Assembly: GCF_006443685.1 (NCBI RefSeq)
Contig: NZ_VFYP01000001.1
Coordinates: forward strand, 1,364,001 to 1,428,000
DNA length: 64,000 bases
From: Rhizobium glycinendophyticum
GTDB lineage: Bacteria > Pseudomonadota > Alphaproteobacteria > Rhizobiales > Rhizobiaceae
Direction of reading: 5' to 3'
Made by a program: the position numbers and the translations under genes. The notes under the pieces are model-generated. The model saw only the letters and a list, made by a program, of their open reading frames with translations, had not been told where the DNA came from and ran no database searches. Below, one piece after another: positions 26,892-37,575 of this stretch (position 1 is its first letter; each line of letters begins with the position of its first letter).

Positions 26892-28781
26892 TCAGACGGC
26901 CGGAGGACGCCGCACCACGACCCCGAGTTCATCGCTTTCGCGCACCTGCCGCAACCGTTCCTCGGCCTGTGTTGCCTCGCGCTGCCGGTTCCACATCGAG
27001 GCGTAGAGACCGTTCTGCTCGAGCAGGACCGAATGGCTGCCGCGCTCGGCAATCTCCCCACCCTTCAGCACGATGATCTCGTCGGCATTGACCACGGTCG
27101 ACAGCCGGTGCGCGATGACCAGGGTCGTGCGGTTCTTCGATACTACGTCGAGCGCCGACTGGATCTCGTGCTCCGTCGTCGTGTCGAGCGCTGAGGTCGC
27201 TTCGTCGAGGATGAGGATCGGCGGGGCTTTCAGCACCGTGCGGGCAATCGCCACGCGCTGCTTCTCCCCACCGGAGAGCTTCAAGCCGCGCTCGCCGACT
27301 TTCGTGTTGTAGCCATCCGGCAGTTCTTTGATGAAGCGGGCGATCTGCGCCACTTCGGTCGCCTGTTCGATTTCGGCATCGGACGCGCCGGGGCGACCAT
27401 AGCGGATGTTGTAGGCGATGGTGTCGTTGAACAGCACGGTGTCCTGGGGCACCATGCCGATGCCCGCCCGGAGCGACTTCTGCGTCACGTCGCGCACATC
27501 CTGCCCGTCGATGGTGATCGAGCCCTGCTGAACATCATAGAAGCGGTAGAGCAGGCGGGAGATGGTTGACTTGCCCGCACCCGACGGACCGACAACGGCG
27601 ACCGTCTTGCCGGCCGGGACCTCGAACGACACGCCCTTCAGGATCGGCCGGTCGGGGTCGTAGTGGAAATGCACGTCCTTGAAGACAATGGCGCCCTTGT
27701 CGATCGACAGCGCCTTGGCATCCGGCTTGTCGACCACCTCCGCCTCGACTTCAAGGAGATCGAACATCTGCTCGATGTCGGTCAGGCCCTGGCGGATTTC
27801 ACGGTAGACGAAGCCGATGAAGTTAAGCGGCACGGAGAGCTGCATCAGGAGCGCGTTCACAAAGACGAAGTCGCCGATCGTCTGGTCGCCCCGCTGGACG
27901 GCCATCGCCGACATGACCATGATGACTGCAGTGCCGATGCCGAAGATCACGCCCTGGCCGAAGTTCAGCCAGCCGAGCGAGGTCCACACCTGGGTCGCGG
28001 ATTTCTCATAACGCGCCATCGAGGCGTCGAAGCGCTTGGCCTCCATCTCCTCGTTGCCGAAGTATTTGACCGTTTCAAAGTTCAGGAGCGAATCGATCGC
28101 CTTCGTATTGGCGTCGGTGTCGCTGTCGTTCATCGCGCGGCGAATTCCGATGCGCCAGTCGGAGGCCCGGATGGTGAACCAGATATAGGCCCAGACGGTG
28201 AAGGCGGTGACGGCAAGGTAGGAGAAGCCGTAGGTCCACCAGAAGATGGCAGCCGTCAGCAGGAATTCGATGAGGGTCGGGATCGAGTTGAGGATCGTGA
28301 AGCGGACGATCGTCTCGATGCCCTTTGTGCCGCGCTCGATGATGCGGGAAAGACCGCCGGTCTTGCGCTCCAGATGGAAGCGCAAAGACAGCTGGTGCAT
28401 GTGGACGAAGGTCTTGTAGGCGAGCTGGCGCACGGCATACTGGCCGACGCTCGCAAACAGCGCGTCACGTAGCTGGTTGAGGCCGACCTGGGCGATGCGG
28501 GTGACGTTGTAGAAGATGACGAGTGCCACGGCACCGAGCAGGAAGGCGGGCAGAAGCCCGACCATGTCGAGTTTTCCATTCAGTGCGTCCGTCGCCCATT
28601 TGAAGAAATAGGGGACGAGGATCAACACGAACTTGGACACGATCAGGAAGACGGTGGCCCAGACCACGCGCATCTTCAGGTCCATGCGGTCTGCCGGCCA
28701 CATATAGGGCCAGAGATTGACGAGCGTCTGGGTCGGATTGCCGGAGTCGGCCGATACGGTTTTCTTCTTCTTGTCCGTCAT
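26892..28781 (-). CDS. Atm1-type ABC exporter (fused permease/ATPase)
   Basis: 629-aa half-transporter: six membrane segments in about residues 30-330, then an ATPase domain. Walker A GPSGAGKST (about 398), signature LSGGEKQR (about 505) and Walker B ILILDEATSALD are all intact. It resembles the Atm1/HMT1 group, which exports glutathione-linked or iron-sulfur-related compounds. ATG 28781 follows GGGAG; the frame opens 26 codons earlier within a terminator hairpin and is rejected. It works as a homodimer in relatives. Confidence 0.9.
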   Translation of the reverse strand: MTDKKKKTVSADSGNPTQTLVNLWPYMWPADRMDLKMRVVWATVFLIVSKFVLILVPYFFKWATDALNGKLDMVGLLPAFLLGAVALVIFYNVTRIAQVGLNQLRDALFASVGQYAVRQLAYKTFVHMHQLSLRFHLERKTGGLSRIIERGTKGIETIVRFTILNSIPTLIEFLLTAAIFWWTYGFSYLAVTAFTVWAYIWFTIRASDWRIGIRRAMNDSDTDANTKAIDSLLNFETVKYFGNEEMEAKRFDASMARYEKSATQVWTSLGWLNFGQGVIFGIGTAVIMVMSAMAVQRGDQTIGDFVFVNALLMQLSVPLNFIGFVYREIRQGLTDIEQMFDLLEVEAEVVDKPDAKALSIDKGAIVFKDVHFHYDPDRPILKGVSFEVPAGKTVAVVGPSGAGKSTISRLLYRFYDVQQGSITIDGQDVRDVTQKSLRAGIGMVPQDTVLFNDTIAYNIRYGRPGASDAEIEQATEVAQIARFIKELPDGYNTKVGERGLKLSGGEKQRVAIARTVLKAPPILILDEATSALDTTTEHEIQSALDVVSKNRTTLVIAHRLSTVVNADEIIVLKGGEIAERGSHSVLLEQNGLYASMWNRQREATQAEERLRQVRESDELGVVVRRPPAV

Positions 28782-28823
28782 TTCGGCTCCCGTCAGCATT
28801 TCAGTCAAGCAAGCGCACAGATA

Positions 28824-28853
28824 AAAGCGGCGACCCCTGAGGATCGCCGCTTT
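28824..28853 (-). terminator. Rho-independent terminator after the LysM gene
   Basis: AAAGCGGCGA and TCGCCGCTTT form a 10-bp stem with a 10-nt loop; the minus strand continues TTTATCTG. It lies about 50 nt past the LysM stop and just upstream of the ABC exporter. Confidence 0.78.
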
Positions 28854-28903
28854 GATCAATTAGGGTCTTGTCGTCCCCAATACAATAATCGGATCGTGAA
28901 TGA

Positions 28904-31060
28904 TCAGTTCACCGCTTCTCCGCGCAGCCGCTTGCGGTGGATTTCCTCCGCATTTGGCAACGCATCCTTCGGCACCGTGAAGATCTGCCCCGGTTCGATC
29001 AGGTCCGGATTGCGGATCTGGTTCTCGTTGGCGAGATAGATCGTGGTGTAGCGCACGCCCTGGCCATACACGCGACGCGAGATCTGCCACAGCGTATCGC
29101 CACGCCGGATGATCACGCTGTTCTCGCTCTTGGCGAGAGGCGCCTGCTGGATCGTCTTTGGTGCGGCAGCCGTATCGGCCGCAGCCGTTTCAGCAGCGGG
29201 CGCCTGCGCCGCCGAGGCAGGGGTCTCTGCCGGCGCCGCTGGCGTAACCGCAGCGGCAGCCTCAGCCGCAGCGGGTGTCGGCTCGGACAAGAGGTCACGG
29301 ATCAGTGCGACGAGCTTCGGCAATGCGGCACCCAATCCTTCGACGTCGCCAGTCCTCACCGACTGCAACAGGGCAAGAGCTTCCTTGGCCTTCGCGCCGT
29401 GAGCGCCGACGCTCGCAGCGAATTCCGGCGTCGCAGTTGTGCCGGGGCGGAAGCCGATGATCGACTGCAGGCCGAACTCTGTAGCCGAGCGGGCAGCCGC
29501 GAGCTGTTCCAGCGCCGGCTTTTGGCCATTGGCGTAGAGGTTTTCAAGGATGGTCAGCGCCTTGGTGAGCGAGACGCGAAGACGCTCGAACTCGGCCAGC
29601 TCCGGATGGCCGGCATCACCAGCAGTCGCGTCGGCACTCTGCGCCACGACCGAAACCTGCTCGCCTTCGGGCCGCTCGAACGGAACGGAGGCGCGAACGA
29701 CGACCTTGCCCGATGCATCCAGCATTTCGACTTCGATGATGTGGCTTCCGACGGAAAGAGTCATGGTGCCGTCGATGACGAAATTGCCGCTGGCATCGGT
29801 CTTGCTCTCGCCAATCGTGGCTTTATCGGCAAAGCCGCGAACGATCGCGCCGACGGGGGCTTTGCCGGCGACGAAGATTCGGTCACCCTCGATTTCGACG
29901 GCAGTCACCTGGACTTCAGCCGCACTTGTCGCGGCGGGTGCCGCCGGCGTTGCCGAGCCATCTGGGGCCGGTTGCGCGGCAGGTGCAGAGGCAGTGTCGG
30001 TCCCCGTTGCCGGAATGGTCGGTGCAGAGCCTGCAAGCTGGCTCGAGGCAGCCGGCAGTTCGGGCATGGAAACTGTAGGCGTTGCTGCGGTCTCGGCAGC
30101 GGCGGCTGGCTGCGCTGCAGGTGTTGCCTCAGTCGATGCTGCAGCAGCAGGCGCCGTGGCCTGGGCCGCATCGGCAGCGCCCGGCAGCGTGATCAGCCGG
30201 CTCGCTTTGCCGGGTTTAGACACCATGGCGAGCAACTCGCCCTTGCCGCCGTCCGGAACGGAGACGGTCGCAACTTCTTCCGACGTGACGACCTTTCCAT
30301 CCGCGGCAGTGGCGCGGATCTGCAAGGCATGATCACCCGGGGGTAACGGATTGTCCAGCACGGCCGCGAAGTCGCCGGTGCCGTCGACGGTCTGCGAGGA
30401 AATCACGGTGCCGTCATTGAGGATTTCAACCTTGGCACCGGGTGCAGCATTGCCGGCAATGACCGTAGAGCCGTCGGGTTCGACGCGAAGTACGTCGAAG
30501 CGCGGTACATCGGCCCCAGCCGCTTCCGCTGGTGCGGCGGCTGTTTCGGCAGGCTTGCCGAGCAGGGCGTCCTTGATCGAGGCGATGAGGCCTGCAGCCT
30601 TCGCCGGATCGTCCGGCAGTTGCTCGATCAGCGCAAGGGCCCGGGCGGCATCCGCCTGCAGAGCCTTCGTCGTGTCGGTGAGCTTGGCGTCAATGCCTTC
30701 AGGCATCTCGATCGATGCTAGGGCTTTCACCGCGCCCTGTGCCAGCGTCTTGGCCGCGCTATACGCTTCAACACCCGGCGTCCGGCCATCGGCAAAGAGG
30801 GCAGTGATACCATCGACGGCCTTGACGGCATCGGCTTTCAGGCGATCCATTTTTTCTAAAGCGGCATCGGCGAGGCCGGCGGTTGCGTTATCGACGCTTG
30901 CTGCGGCCTGATCCGCTGCCGACTTGACCGCGTCGGACGTCGCACTGATGGCAGGCGCCGTCTCGCTGGTCGGATTGAGCCGCGGCATGATGACGAAAAC
31001 CATCAGCAAGGTCACGATGGCAAGTACAAACAGGACCACCCAAAGGGCACGGTTCTTCAT
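28904..31060 (-). CDS. LysM-domain envelope protein
   Basis: 718-aa protein anchored by one N-terminal membrane helix (ALWVVLFVLAIVTLLMVFVI). Two similar Ig-like segments lie at about 190-270 and 405-485, joined by long Ala/Pro/Thr-rich stretches. A C-terminal LysM domain (SVIIRRGDTLWQISRRVYGQ) ends near IEPGQIFTVPKD. LysM binds peptidoglycan, so the protein probably spans from membrane to cell wall. Comparable proteins occur across rhizobia without assigned function. Divergent from the LOG gene. Confidence 0.83.
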   Translation of the reverse strand: MKNRALWVVLFVLAIVTLLMVFVIMPRLNPTSETAPAISATSDAVKSAADQAAASVDNATAGLADAALEKMDRLKADAVKAVDGITALFADGRTPGVEAYSAAKTLAQGAVKALASIEMPEGIDAKLTDTTKALQADAARALALIEQLPDDPAKAAGLIASIKDALLGKPAETAAAPAEAAGADVPRFDVLRVEPDGSTVIAGNAAPGAKVEILNDGTVISSQTVDGTGDFAAVLDNPLPPGDHALQIRATAADGKVVTSEEVATVSVPDGGKGELLAMVSKPGKASRLITLPGAADAAQATAPAAAASTEATPAAQPAAAAETAATPTVSMPELPAASSQLAGSAPTIPATGTDTASAPAAQPAPDGSATPAAPAATSAAEVQVTAVEIEGDRIFVAGKAPVGAIVRGFADKATIGESKTDASGNFVIDGTMTLSVGSHIIEVEMLDASGKVVVRASVPFERPEGEQVSVVAQSADATAGDAGHPELAEFERLRVSLTKALTILENLYANGQKPALEQLAAARSATEFGLQSIIGFRPGTTATPEFAASVGAHGAKAKEALALLQSVRTGDVEGLGAALPKLVALIRDLLSEPTPAAAEAAAAVTPAAPAETPASAAQAPAAETAAADTAAAPKTIQQAPLAKSENSVIIRRGDTLWQISRRVYGQGVRYTTIYLANENQIRNPDLIEPGQIFTVPKDALPNAEEIHRKRLRGEAVN

Positions 31061-31218
31061 ATCTCAAGTCTCCCGGCGGAACATCCGCCATATCCCCTGG
31101 AATTGCTAGCCTTAACTGCTTGTTTCGACAAGCGTCGCAAGCCAAATCCGCCGGGCTTGCCTGAGGTTTTCAGCCAATTTTGTTGACCTTGTTGCCGCCA
31201 GCCTGTTTTTTGGCCGGC

Positions 31219-31839
31219 ATGAGTGAACAAAATACCCCGATTCGATCCGTCTGCGTCTATTGCGGCTCCCAGCCGGGACGCGATCCTGCCTTCATGGAAG
31301 CGGGTCGCGCCTTTGGCCGCTCACTTGCCGAAAACGGCCTGCGTCTCGTTTATGGCGGCGGCACCAAGGGCATTATGGGAGCCGTGGCATCCGGCGTGCT
31401 CTCGGCCGGCGGCCATGTGACCGGCATCATCCCGGAATTCCTCGTTGACATGGAAGCGACGCGCCATTCGCTGGGCCAGCTTAATGAGCTGATCATCACC
31501 AAGGACATGCACGAGCGCAAGCACGCGATGTTTGAGCGCTCGGACGCCTTCGTAACCTTGCCCGGTGGCATCGGCACGCTGGAGGAGATCGTCGAGATCA
31601 TGACCTGGGGCCAGCTCGGCCGTCATGAAAAGCCGATGGTCTTCGCCAATGTCAACGATTTCTGGAAGCCGATGCTGGAACTCGTCGACCACATGTCGGC
31701 CTCCGGCTTCATCCATACGGCGCACCGCGTACGGCCCATGGTGATCGACCGGATCGAGGACATCGTTCCGGCGATCAAGGCGCGCTGGGCAGAGACCGAG
31801 GCACCGGAAGGCGACCCGGCGACCATTGCCAAGCTCTAA
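31219..31839 (+). CDS. LOG-family protein (cytokinin riboside monophosphate phosphoribohydrolase-like)
   Basis: 206-aa Rossmann-fold enzyme with the LOG motif LPGGIGTLEEIVE (about 108-120), plus VCVYCGSQPGRDP and LVYGGGTKGIMGAVA. Characterised members release adenine-type cytokinin or hydrolyse AMP to adenine and ribose 5-phosphate. ATG 31219 starts the conserved region; the frame opens 13 codons earlier. Convergent with rarD. Confidence 0.9.
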   Translation: MSEQNTPIRSVCVYCGSQPGRDPAFMEAGRAFGRSLAENGLRLVYGGGTKGIMGAVASGVLSAGGHVTGIIPEFLVDMEATRHSLGQLNELIITKDMHERKHAMFERSDAFVTLPGGIGTLEEIVEIMTWGQLGRHEKPMVFANVNDFWKPMLELVDHMSASGFIHTAHRVRPMVIDRIEDIVPAIKARWAETEAPEGDPATIAKL

Positions 31840-31854
31840 GCGCGAAGAAGCGCC

Positions 31855-32751
31855 TCAACGGCGCTTCAGCATCGGCAGTGTGTAGATCACCAGTGCCACC
31901 CAGATCAGCGGGAAGGCGACGGCCTTGGCGGGGCTGAACGGCTCGTGGAAGACGAAGACGGCGGTGATGAAGATCATCGACGGAGCGATGTACTGCATGA
32001 TGCCGATAGTCGAAAGCCTGAGCAGTTTGGCGCCATTGGCATAGAGGATCAGCGGCACGGCCGTGACAAACCCTGCGGAGGCGAGCAAAGCCGTATCGCT
32101 GAAGCTTCCCTTGAGGAAATGCCCTTCGCCGGACAGGTTGAGATAGACGAGATAGCCGAGCGCGATCGGCGAAAGCAGCAGCACTTCCAGCAGAAAGCCC
32201 TGGTTCGGCCCGATCGGCAATGTCTTGCGGAAGAAGGCATAGAAGCCCCAGGAGAAGGTGAGCGCAAGCGCCACGATTGGCAAGCGGCCGGCCTCGACGG
32301 TCAGGATCACTACGGCGAGAACAACAAGCGCCAAGGCCGCGATCTGCGTCTTCTTCAGCTTCTCCTTGAGGATGACAGCGCCGAGCAGGATCGAGAAGAG
32401 CGGATTGATGAAGTAGCCGAGCGCAGTGTCAAGCGCGTGGCCAGCTCCGATCGCCCAGACATAGATGCCCCAGTTGACGCTGATCAGAGTGGCGGTGACG
32501 GCGGCCATGCCAAGCATGCGCGGGTTGCGGATCGCCTTTTTGAGATCATCGGTCTGCCGGATAACCAGCAGCAGCAGTCCTGCCACCGGCACGGACCACA
32601 GGATGCGATGCGCAATCACTTCCGCCGGCGAGATATGCGCCATGGCCTTCATATAGAGCGGCAGAAAACCCCACAGCAGATAGGCAGAAAGGGCGAAGAG
32701 GAAGCCGTTCAGGCTGTCCCTATTCTCTGCGGGAGCGGTGACGTCGGCCAT
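31855..32751 (-). CDS. rarD: RarD/EamA-family transporter
   Basis: 298-aa inner-membrane protein with ten hydrophobic segments in the drug/metabolite transporter layout. The N-terminal block LNGFLFALSAYLLWGFLPLY and the motif VIAHRILWSVP are typical of RarD. Substrate not established. The 117-nt gap to cimA (32752-32868) holds a weak CGCCCG/CGGGCG hairpin. Confidence 0.88.
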   Translation of the reverse strand: MADVTAPAENRDSLNGFLFALSAYLLWGFLPLYMKAMAHISPAEVIAHRILWSVPVAGLLLLVIRQTDDLKKAIRNPRMLGMAAVTATLISVNWGIYVWAIGAGHALDTALGYFINPLFSILLGAVILKEKLKKTQIAALALVVLAVVILTVEAGRLPIVALALTFSWGFYAFFRKTLPIGPNQGFLLEVLLLSPIALGYLVYLNLSGEGHFLKGSFSDTALLASAGFVTAVPLILYANGAKLLRLSTIGIMQYIAPSMIFITAVFVFHEPFSPAKAVAFPLIWVALVIYTLPMLKRR

Positions 32752-32868
32752 GGTATTTCCTGACTTTTGTTATGCTTTGGAAACGGCCTTACGCCCGCGA
32801 GGTTACGGGCGCAAATGCATTTCAGTGATGGATCCTTCATCGGGCGCGATCGGTGACGCCCGCTCGGG

Positions 32869-34485
32869 CTACTCGGCCGCGATTTTGCCTGCCAGTTCCC
32901 GGTTCTTCATCAGCTTGTAGACGATCGAGTCCATCAGGGCCTGGAACGAGGCGTCGATGATGTTTTCCGACACGCCGACCGTCCACCAGCGGGCGCCTGA
33001 TGCATCGGTGGACTCGATCAGAACGCGGGTGATCGCCTCGGTGCCGCCGTTCAGGATGCGCACCTTGTAGTCCGCCAGTTCCAGGTCGAGGATTTCCGAC
33101 TGAAATTTGCCGAGGTCCTTGCGAAGCGCGATGTCGAGCGCATTGACCGGACCATCGCCTTCCGCGACCGACATGACAGTCTCGCCGTCAACCAGCACCT
33201 TCACCACGGCTTCAGAAACCGTCTTCAGTCGGCCATGGCTGTCGAAGCGCCGCTCGACCATCACGCGAAAGCTTTCGACCGCGAAGAATTCCGGCACCGT
33301 GCCGAGCGTCTTCAGGGCCAGGAGTTCGAAGCTCGCATCGGCGCCCTCATAGGCATAGCCCGAGGCTTCGCGTTCCTTGACGACGGAGATCAGCGTGTCG
33401 AGCTTCGGATCGTCCTTGGCAACCGTGATTCCGCGGCGCTTCAGCTCGTTGAGGAAGTTCGCCTTGCCGCCCTGATCGGAAACCATGACCTTGCGGAAAT
33501 TACCGACGCTCTCCGGCTCGACATGCTCGTAGGTCTTCGGATCTTTCAGCAGTGCGGAGGCATGGATGCCGGCCTTGGTCGCAAAGGCCGAGCCGCCGAC
33601 ATAAGGCGACTGGTGGTTCGGCGAACGGTTCAGGAGTTCGTCGAAGGCCCGCGACAGACGGGTGAGGCCGACGAGCTTTTCCCGGTCGATCGAGGTCGTG
33701 AACCGCGACGCATAGGTGTCCTTGAGACAGAGCGTCGGGATGATCGTGACAAGATCGGCATTGCCGCAGCGCTCGCCGATCCCATTCAGCGTCCCCTGGA
33801 TCTGCCGCACGCCCGCCTCGACGGCGGCGAGCGAATTGGCGACCGCCTGGCCGGTGTCGTTATGCGCATGGATGCCGAGCGAGGACCCGGGGATGCCGGA
33901 GGCGATGACGGCGGAGACGATCTCGCGGATCTCCGGCGGCTGGGTGCCGCCATTGGTGTCGCAGAGCACCACCCAGCGGGCGCCGGCGTCGTAGGCTTCC
34001 TTGGCGCAGGCGATGGCATAGTCCCGATTGGCCTTGTAACCATCGAAGAAGTGCTCGCAATCGACCATGGAAAGCTTGCCCGCTTCGACCACGGCCTTGA
34101 CGCTGTCGCGGATGCTTTCGAGGTTTTCCTCATTGGTGCAGCCGAGCGCCACCTTCACGTGATAGTCCCAGCTCTTGGCGACGAGGCAGATGGCGTCCGC
34201 CTTGGCCTGCAGCAATTGGGTCAGCCCCGGATCGTTGGAGGCCGAGATGCCGGCACGTTTAGTCATGCCGAAAGCGACGAAGCCGGCCTTCTGGGTACGC
34301 TTTTTGGAAAAGAACGTGGTGTCCGTCGGGTTCGCGCCGGGATAACCGCCCTCGATGAAGTCGATGCCGAATTCGTCCAGCATCGCCGCGATCGCGATCT
34401 TGTCCTCAACGGAAAAATCGACGCCCGGCGTCTGCTGGCCGTCACGCAGTGTCGTATCGAACAGGGTGATCTTGTCGCGCGTCAT
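32869..34485 (-). CDS. cimA: (R)-citramalate synthase
   Basis: 538-aa enzyme of the LeuA superfamily, expected to condense pyruvate and acetyl-CoA to citramalate, a route to isoleucine precursors. The catalytic motif LFDTTLRDGQQTPGVDF is at the N-terminus; IHAHNDTG and NGIGERCGNADL follow. A LeuA-type regulatory domain ends the protein. The overall fit is to CimA (TIGR00977) rather than LeuA or homocitrate synthase, but the three cannot be told apart with certainty by eye. ATG 34485 has AAGGA seven nt upstream. Confidence 0.85.
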   Translation of the reverse strand: MTRDKITLFDTTLRDGQQTPGVDFSVEDKIAIAAMLDEFGIDFIEGGYPGANPTDTTFFSKKRTQKAGFVAFGMTKRAGISASNDPGLTQLLQAKADAICLVAKSWDYHVKVALGCTNEENLESIRDSVKAVVEAGKLSMVDCEHFFDGYKANRDYAIACAKEAYDAGARWVVLCDTNGGTQPPEIREIVSAVIASGIPGSSLGIHAHNDTGQAVANSLAAVEAGVRQIQGTLNGIGERCGNADLVTIIPTLCLKDTYASRFTTSIDREKLVGLTRLSRAFDELLNRSPNHQSPYVGGSAFATKAGIHASALLKDPKTYEHVEPESVGNFRKVMVSDQGGKANFLNELKRRGITVAKDDPKLDTLISVVKEREASGYAYEGADASFELLALKTLGTVPEFFAVESFRVMVERRFDSHGRLKTVSEAVVKVLVDGETVMSVAEGDGPVNALDIALRKDLGKFQSEILDLELADYKVRILNGGTEAITRVLIESTDASGARWWTVGVSENIIDASFQALMDSIVYKLMKNRELAGKIAAE

Positions 34486-34516
34486 GCTGTTGTCCTTAGG
34501 CAACTCGGTGATGTCA

Positions 34517-34628
34517 GCCCCTCATCCGCCCTTCGGGCACCTTCTCCCCGCAAGCGGGGAGAAGGCCTCGCCGCCTGCCAAGCGTTCCTCCCTCTCCCCG
34601 CCTGCGGGGAGAGGGTAGGGTGAGGGGC
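34517..34628. repeat. RIME-like palindromic intergenic repeat, copy 2
   Basis: 112-bp element with ends GCCCCTCA/TGAGGGGC and the same two internal hairpins as the copy at 7234-7347; differences cluster in the loops and the central linker. It fills the gap between cimA and pip. Confidence 0.85.
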
Positions 34629-34639
34629 AATTCTCATAT

Positions 34640-36085
<1,446 letters not shown>

Positions 36086-36089
<4 letters not shown>

Positions 36090-36553
36090 TGATCATCCTC
36101 CGGCGGCCACTGGGTCGTGTCGTGATCGGGGTGCTGGAAGCTCTCGATCGAGGCGAAGAATTCCTCCATCGCAGGACTGGAATAGGCTGGCTTCTCGAAC
36201 AGCTGGTCGATCCAGGGTAGCCGCTGGTGATGGTTCACCTGGATCTGCGGCTCAAAACGCTCCGGATGGTCGAAGGCGCCGATGGCGAGTTCCACCCCGT
36301 TCGGATGCTGATAGGTGAGTGGCGTGCCGCACTTGCCGCAGAAGCCGCGCTTCACCTTGGCGGACGACCGGTAGAGCATCGGCTGCCCCCGCGTCCAGGT
36401 CAGATGCGCCTGATCGGCCGTGACGAAGGCGCCGAAGAAGGAGCCGAACTGCTTCTGGCACATGCGGCAATGACAGATCGATGGGCGCCCGAGCTTGGAC
36501 GCCTGGAACCTGACCGCTCCGCATTGGCAGCCACCACTATGGACTTCGCTCAA
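36086..36553 (-). CDS. GFA-family zinc protein, paralogue 2
   Basis: 155-aa paralogue with all cysteine motifs intact: GGCQCGAVRF, SICHCRMCQKQF and GFCGKCGTPL. Its tail is HPDHDTTQWPP. The body differs clearly from paralogue 1, so the duplication is not recent. It starts 10 nt after the stop of a 39-aa membrane miniprotein and overlaps the next GFA gene by 4 nt. Confidence 0.88.
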
Positions 36554-36563
36554 GCCTCTCTCC

Positions 36564-36683
36564 TCATCGCATGGTCATGTAGACGGTGACGCCGATGATC
36601 ACCACGGCAATCAGGACACCCTTGGCGATCAGCCCGTAGAGCAGCCATTTCGGCATCTTTGTGTTCGGGTTCGGTTGGGTCAT
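36564..36683 (-). CDS. 39-aa single-span membrane miniprotein
   Basis: MTQPNPNTKMPKWLLYGLIA followed by a strongly hydrophobic run ending VYMTMR. One membrane helix is predicted at about residues 13-36 with a basic flank at KMPKW. Its ATG overlaps the upstream GFA stop by 4 nt (ATGA) and its stop is 10 nt before the next GFA start, which argues that it is a real gene in the operon. No family recognised. Confidence 0.72.
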   Translation of the reverse strand: MTQPNPNTKMPKWLLYGLIAKGVLIAVVIIGVTVYMTMR

Positions 36684-37162
36684 GGTTTCGCCTCGGGCCA
36701 TTGATCTGTGTCCCGATCCGGGTGCTGATAAGACACGACGTCGGTCAGGAAGGGCGCGTCCTCGAGATCATCCAGCGTCATCCGTTCCGGCAGGGCCGGG
36801 ATGGTATCCACGAAAGCGAGCTTGCACTCGACCCCGAACTGGATTGTCGGCGGCAGCTGCGATGGGTCGTCGAAAGCGCCCGCCGCCAGCGACAGTCCGT
36901 CGGGCGCCTCATAGGTGAGCGGCGTTCCGCAATCGCCACCGAAACCGCGTTGCACGAAGTTCGACGAGGCAAAACGCTTCGGCGCGCCGCGTGTCCAGGT
37001 GAACTCGGCATCGCCGACGGCAACCAGCGGCGCGTAATAGGCCCCGAAGGCCTTCTGGCACATCCGGCAATGACAGACGGAAACGTCCTTTGGTTGGCCG
37101 TGCATGCGGAAGCGGACCGCGCCGCACTGGCAGCCGCCGGTATGGGGGAGGTGGGAGGTCAT
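36680..37162 (-). CDS. GFA-family protein, paralogue 3, with a lost zinc cysteine
   Basis: 160-aa paralogue with GGCQCGAVRF and SVCHCRMCQKAF intact. The third motif reads GFGGDCGTPL where the other two copies have a Cys after GF; the first Cys of this CxxC pair is Gly. The zinc site may be altered or the protein non-catalytic. Its tail is HPDRDTDQWP. The ATG overlaps the vapC stop by 4 nt. It is the first GFA gene after the toxin. Confidence 0.86.
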   Translation of the reverse strand: MTSHLPHTGGCQCGAVRFRMHGQPKDVSVCHCRMCQKAFGAYYAPLVAVGDAEFTWTRGAPKRFASSNFVQRGFGGDCGTPLTYEAPDGLSLAAGAFDDPSQLPPTIQFGVECKLAFVDTIPALPERMTLDDLEDAPFLTDVVSYQHPDRDTDQWPEAKP

Positions 37163-37575
37163 AAGGTTCCCTCCAGCCAGTTCTCGACCTTCAGCCCTGG
37201 CACCCGACCGAACTCGCGGACATTTCCGGTCACCAGGGTCACATCGAGGGAGCGAGCATGGGCGGCGATGAAAAGATCGGTCGTGCCGATCGGCTGGCCG
37301 TTGCGTTCGAGGTCGTGGCGGATTTCGGCAAAATGCGACGCCTCCTTGTCCTCGTAGGGCAGGATTGCGATGCGATCGAGAATGGACTCGACCAGATAGG
37401 TCAGTCGCTCGGAATTCCGTTTGAGGATGCCAATGCGCAGCTCCGACGCGACGATCGCACTGATGGAGATCTCGTCATCGCCGGCACGCTCCACCATCGC
37501 CGCGGCAGCGCCGTGCGGGTTCCGGATCAGGTCCGAAACGATGTTGGTGTCGAGCATGTAGCGGGGCGTGTTCAC
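37159..37575 (-). CDS. vapC: VapC-family PIN-domain toxin
   Basis: 138-aa PIN ribonuclease, the toxin of a VapBC pair. The acidic metal-binding residues are visible: Asp9 (LDTN), Glu45 (ASELRIG), Asp100 (GTTDLFIAA), with Asn118 (TGNVREF) in the fourth position. The start is GTG at 37575, overlapping the vapB stop by 4 nt; ATG 37557 would cut into the first strand. Its own stop overlaps the start of a GFA gene. Confidence 0.92.
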   Translation of the reverse strand: MNTPRYMLDTNIVSDLIRNPHGAAAAMVERAGDDEISISAIVASELRIGILKRNSERLTYLVESILDRIAILPYEDKEASHFAEIRHDLERNGQPIGTTDLFIAAHARSLDVTLVTGNVREFGRVPGLKVENWLEGTL

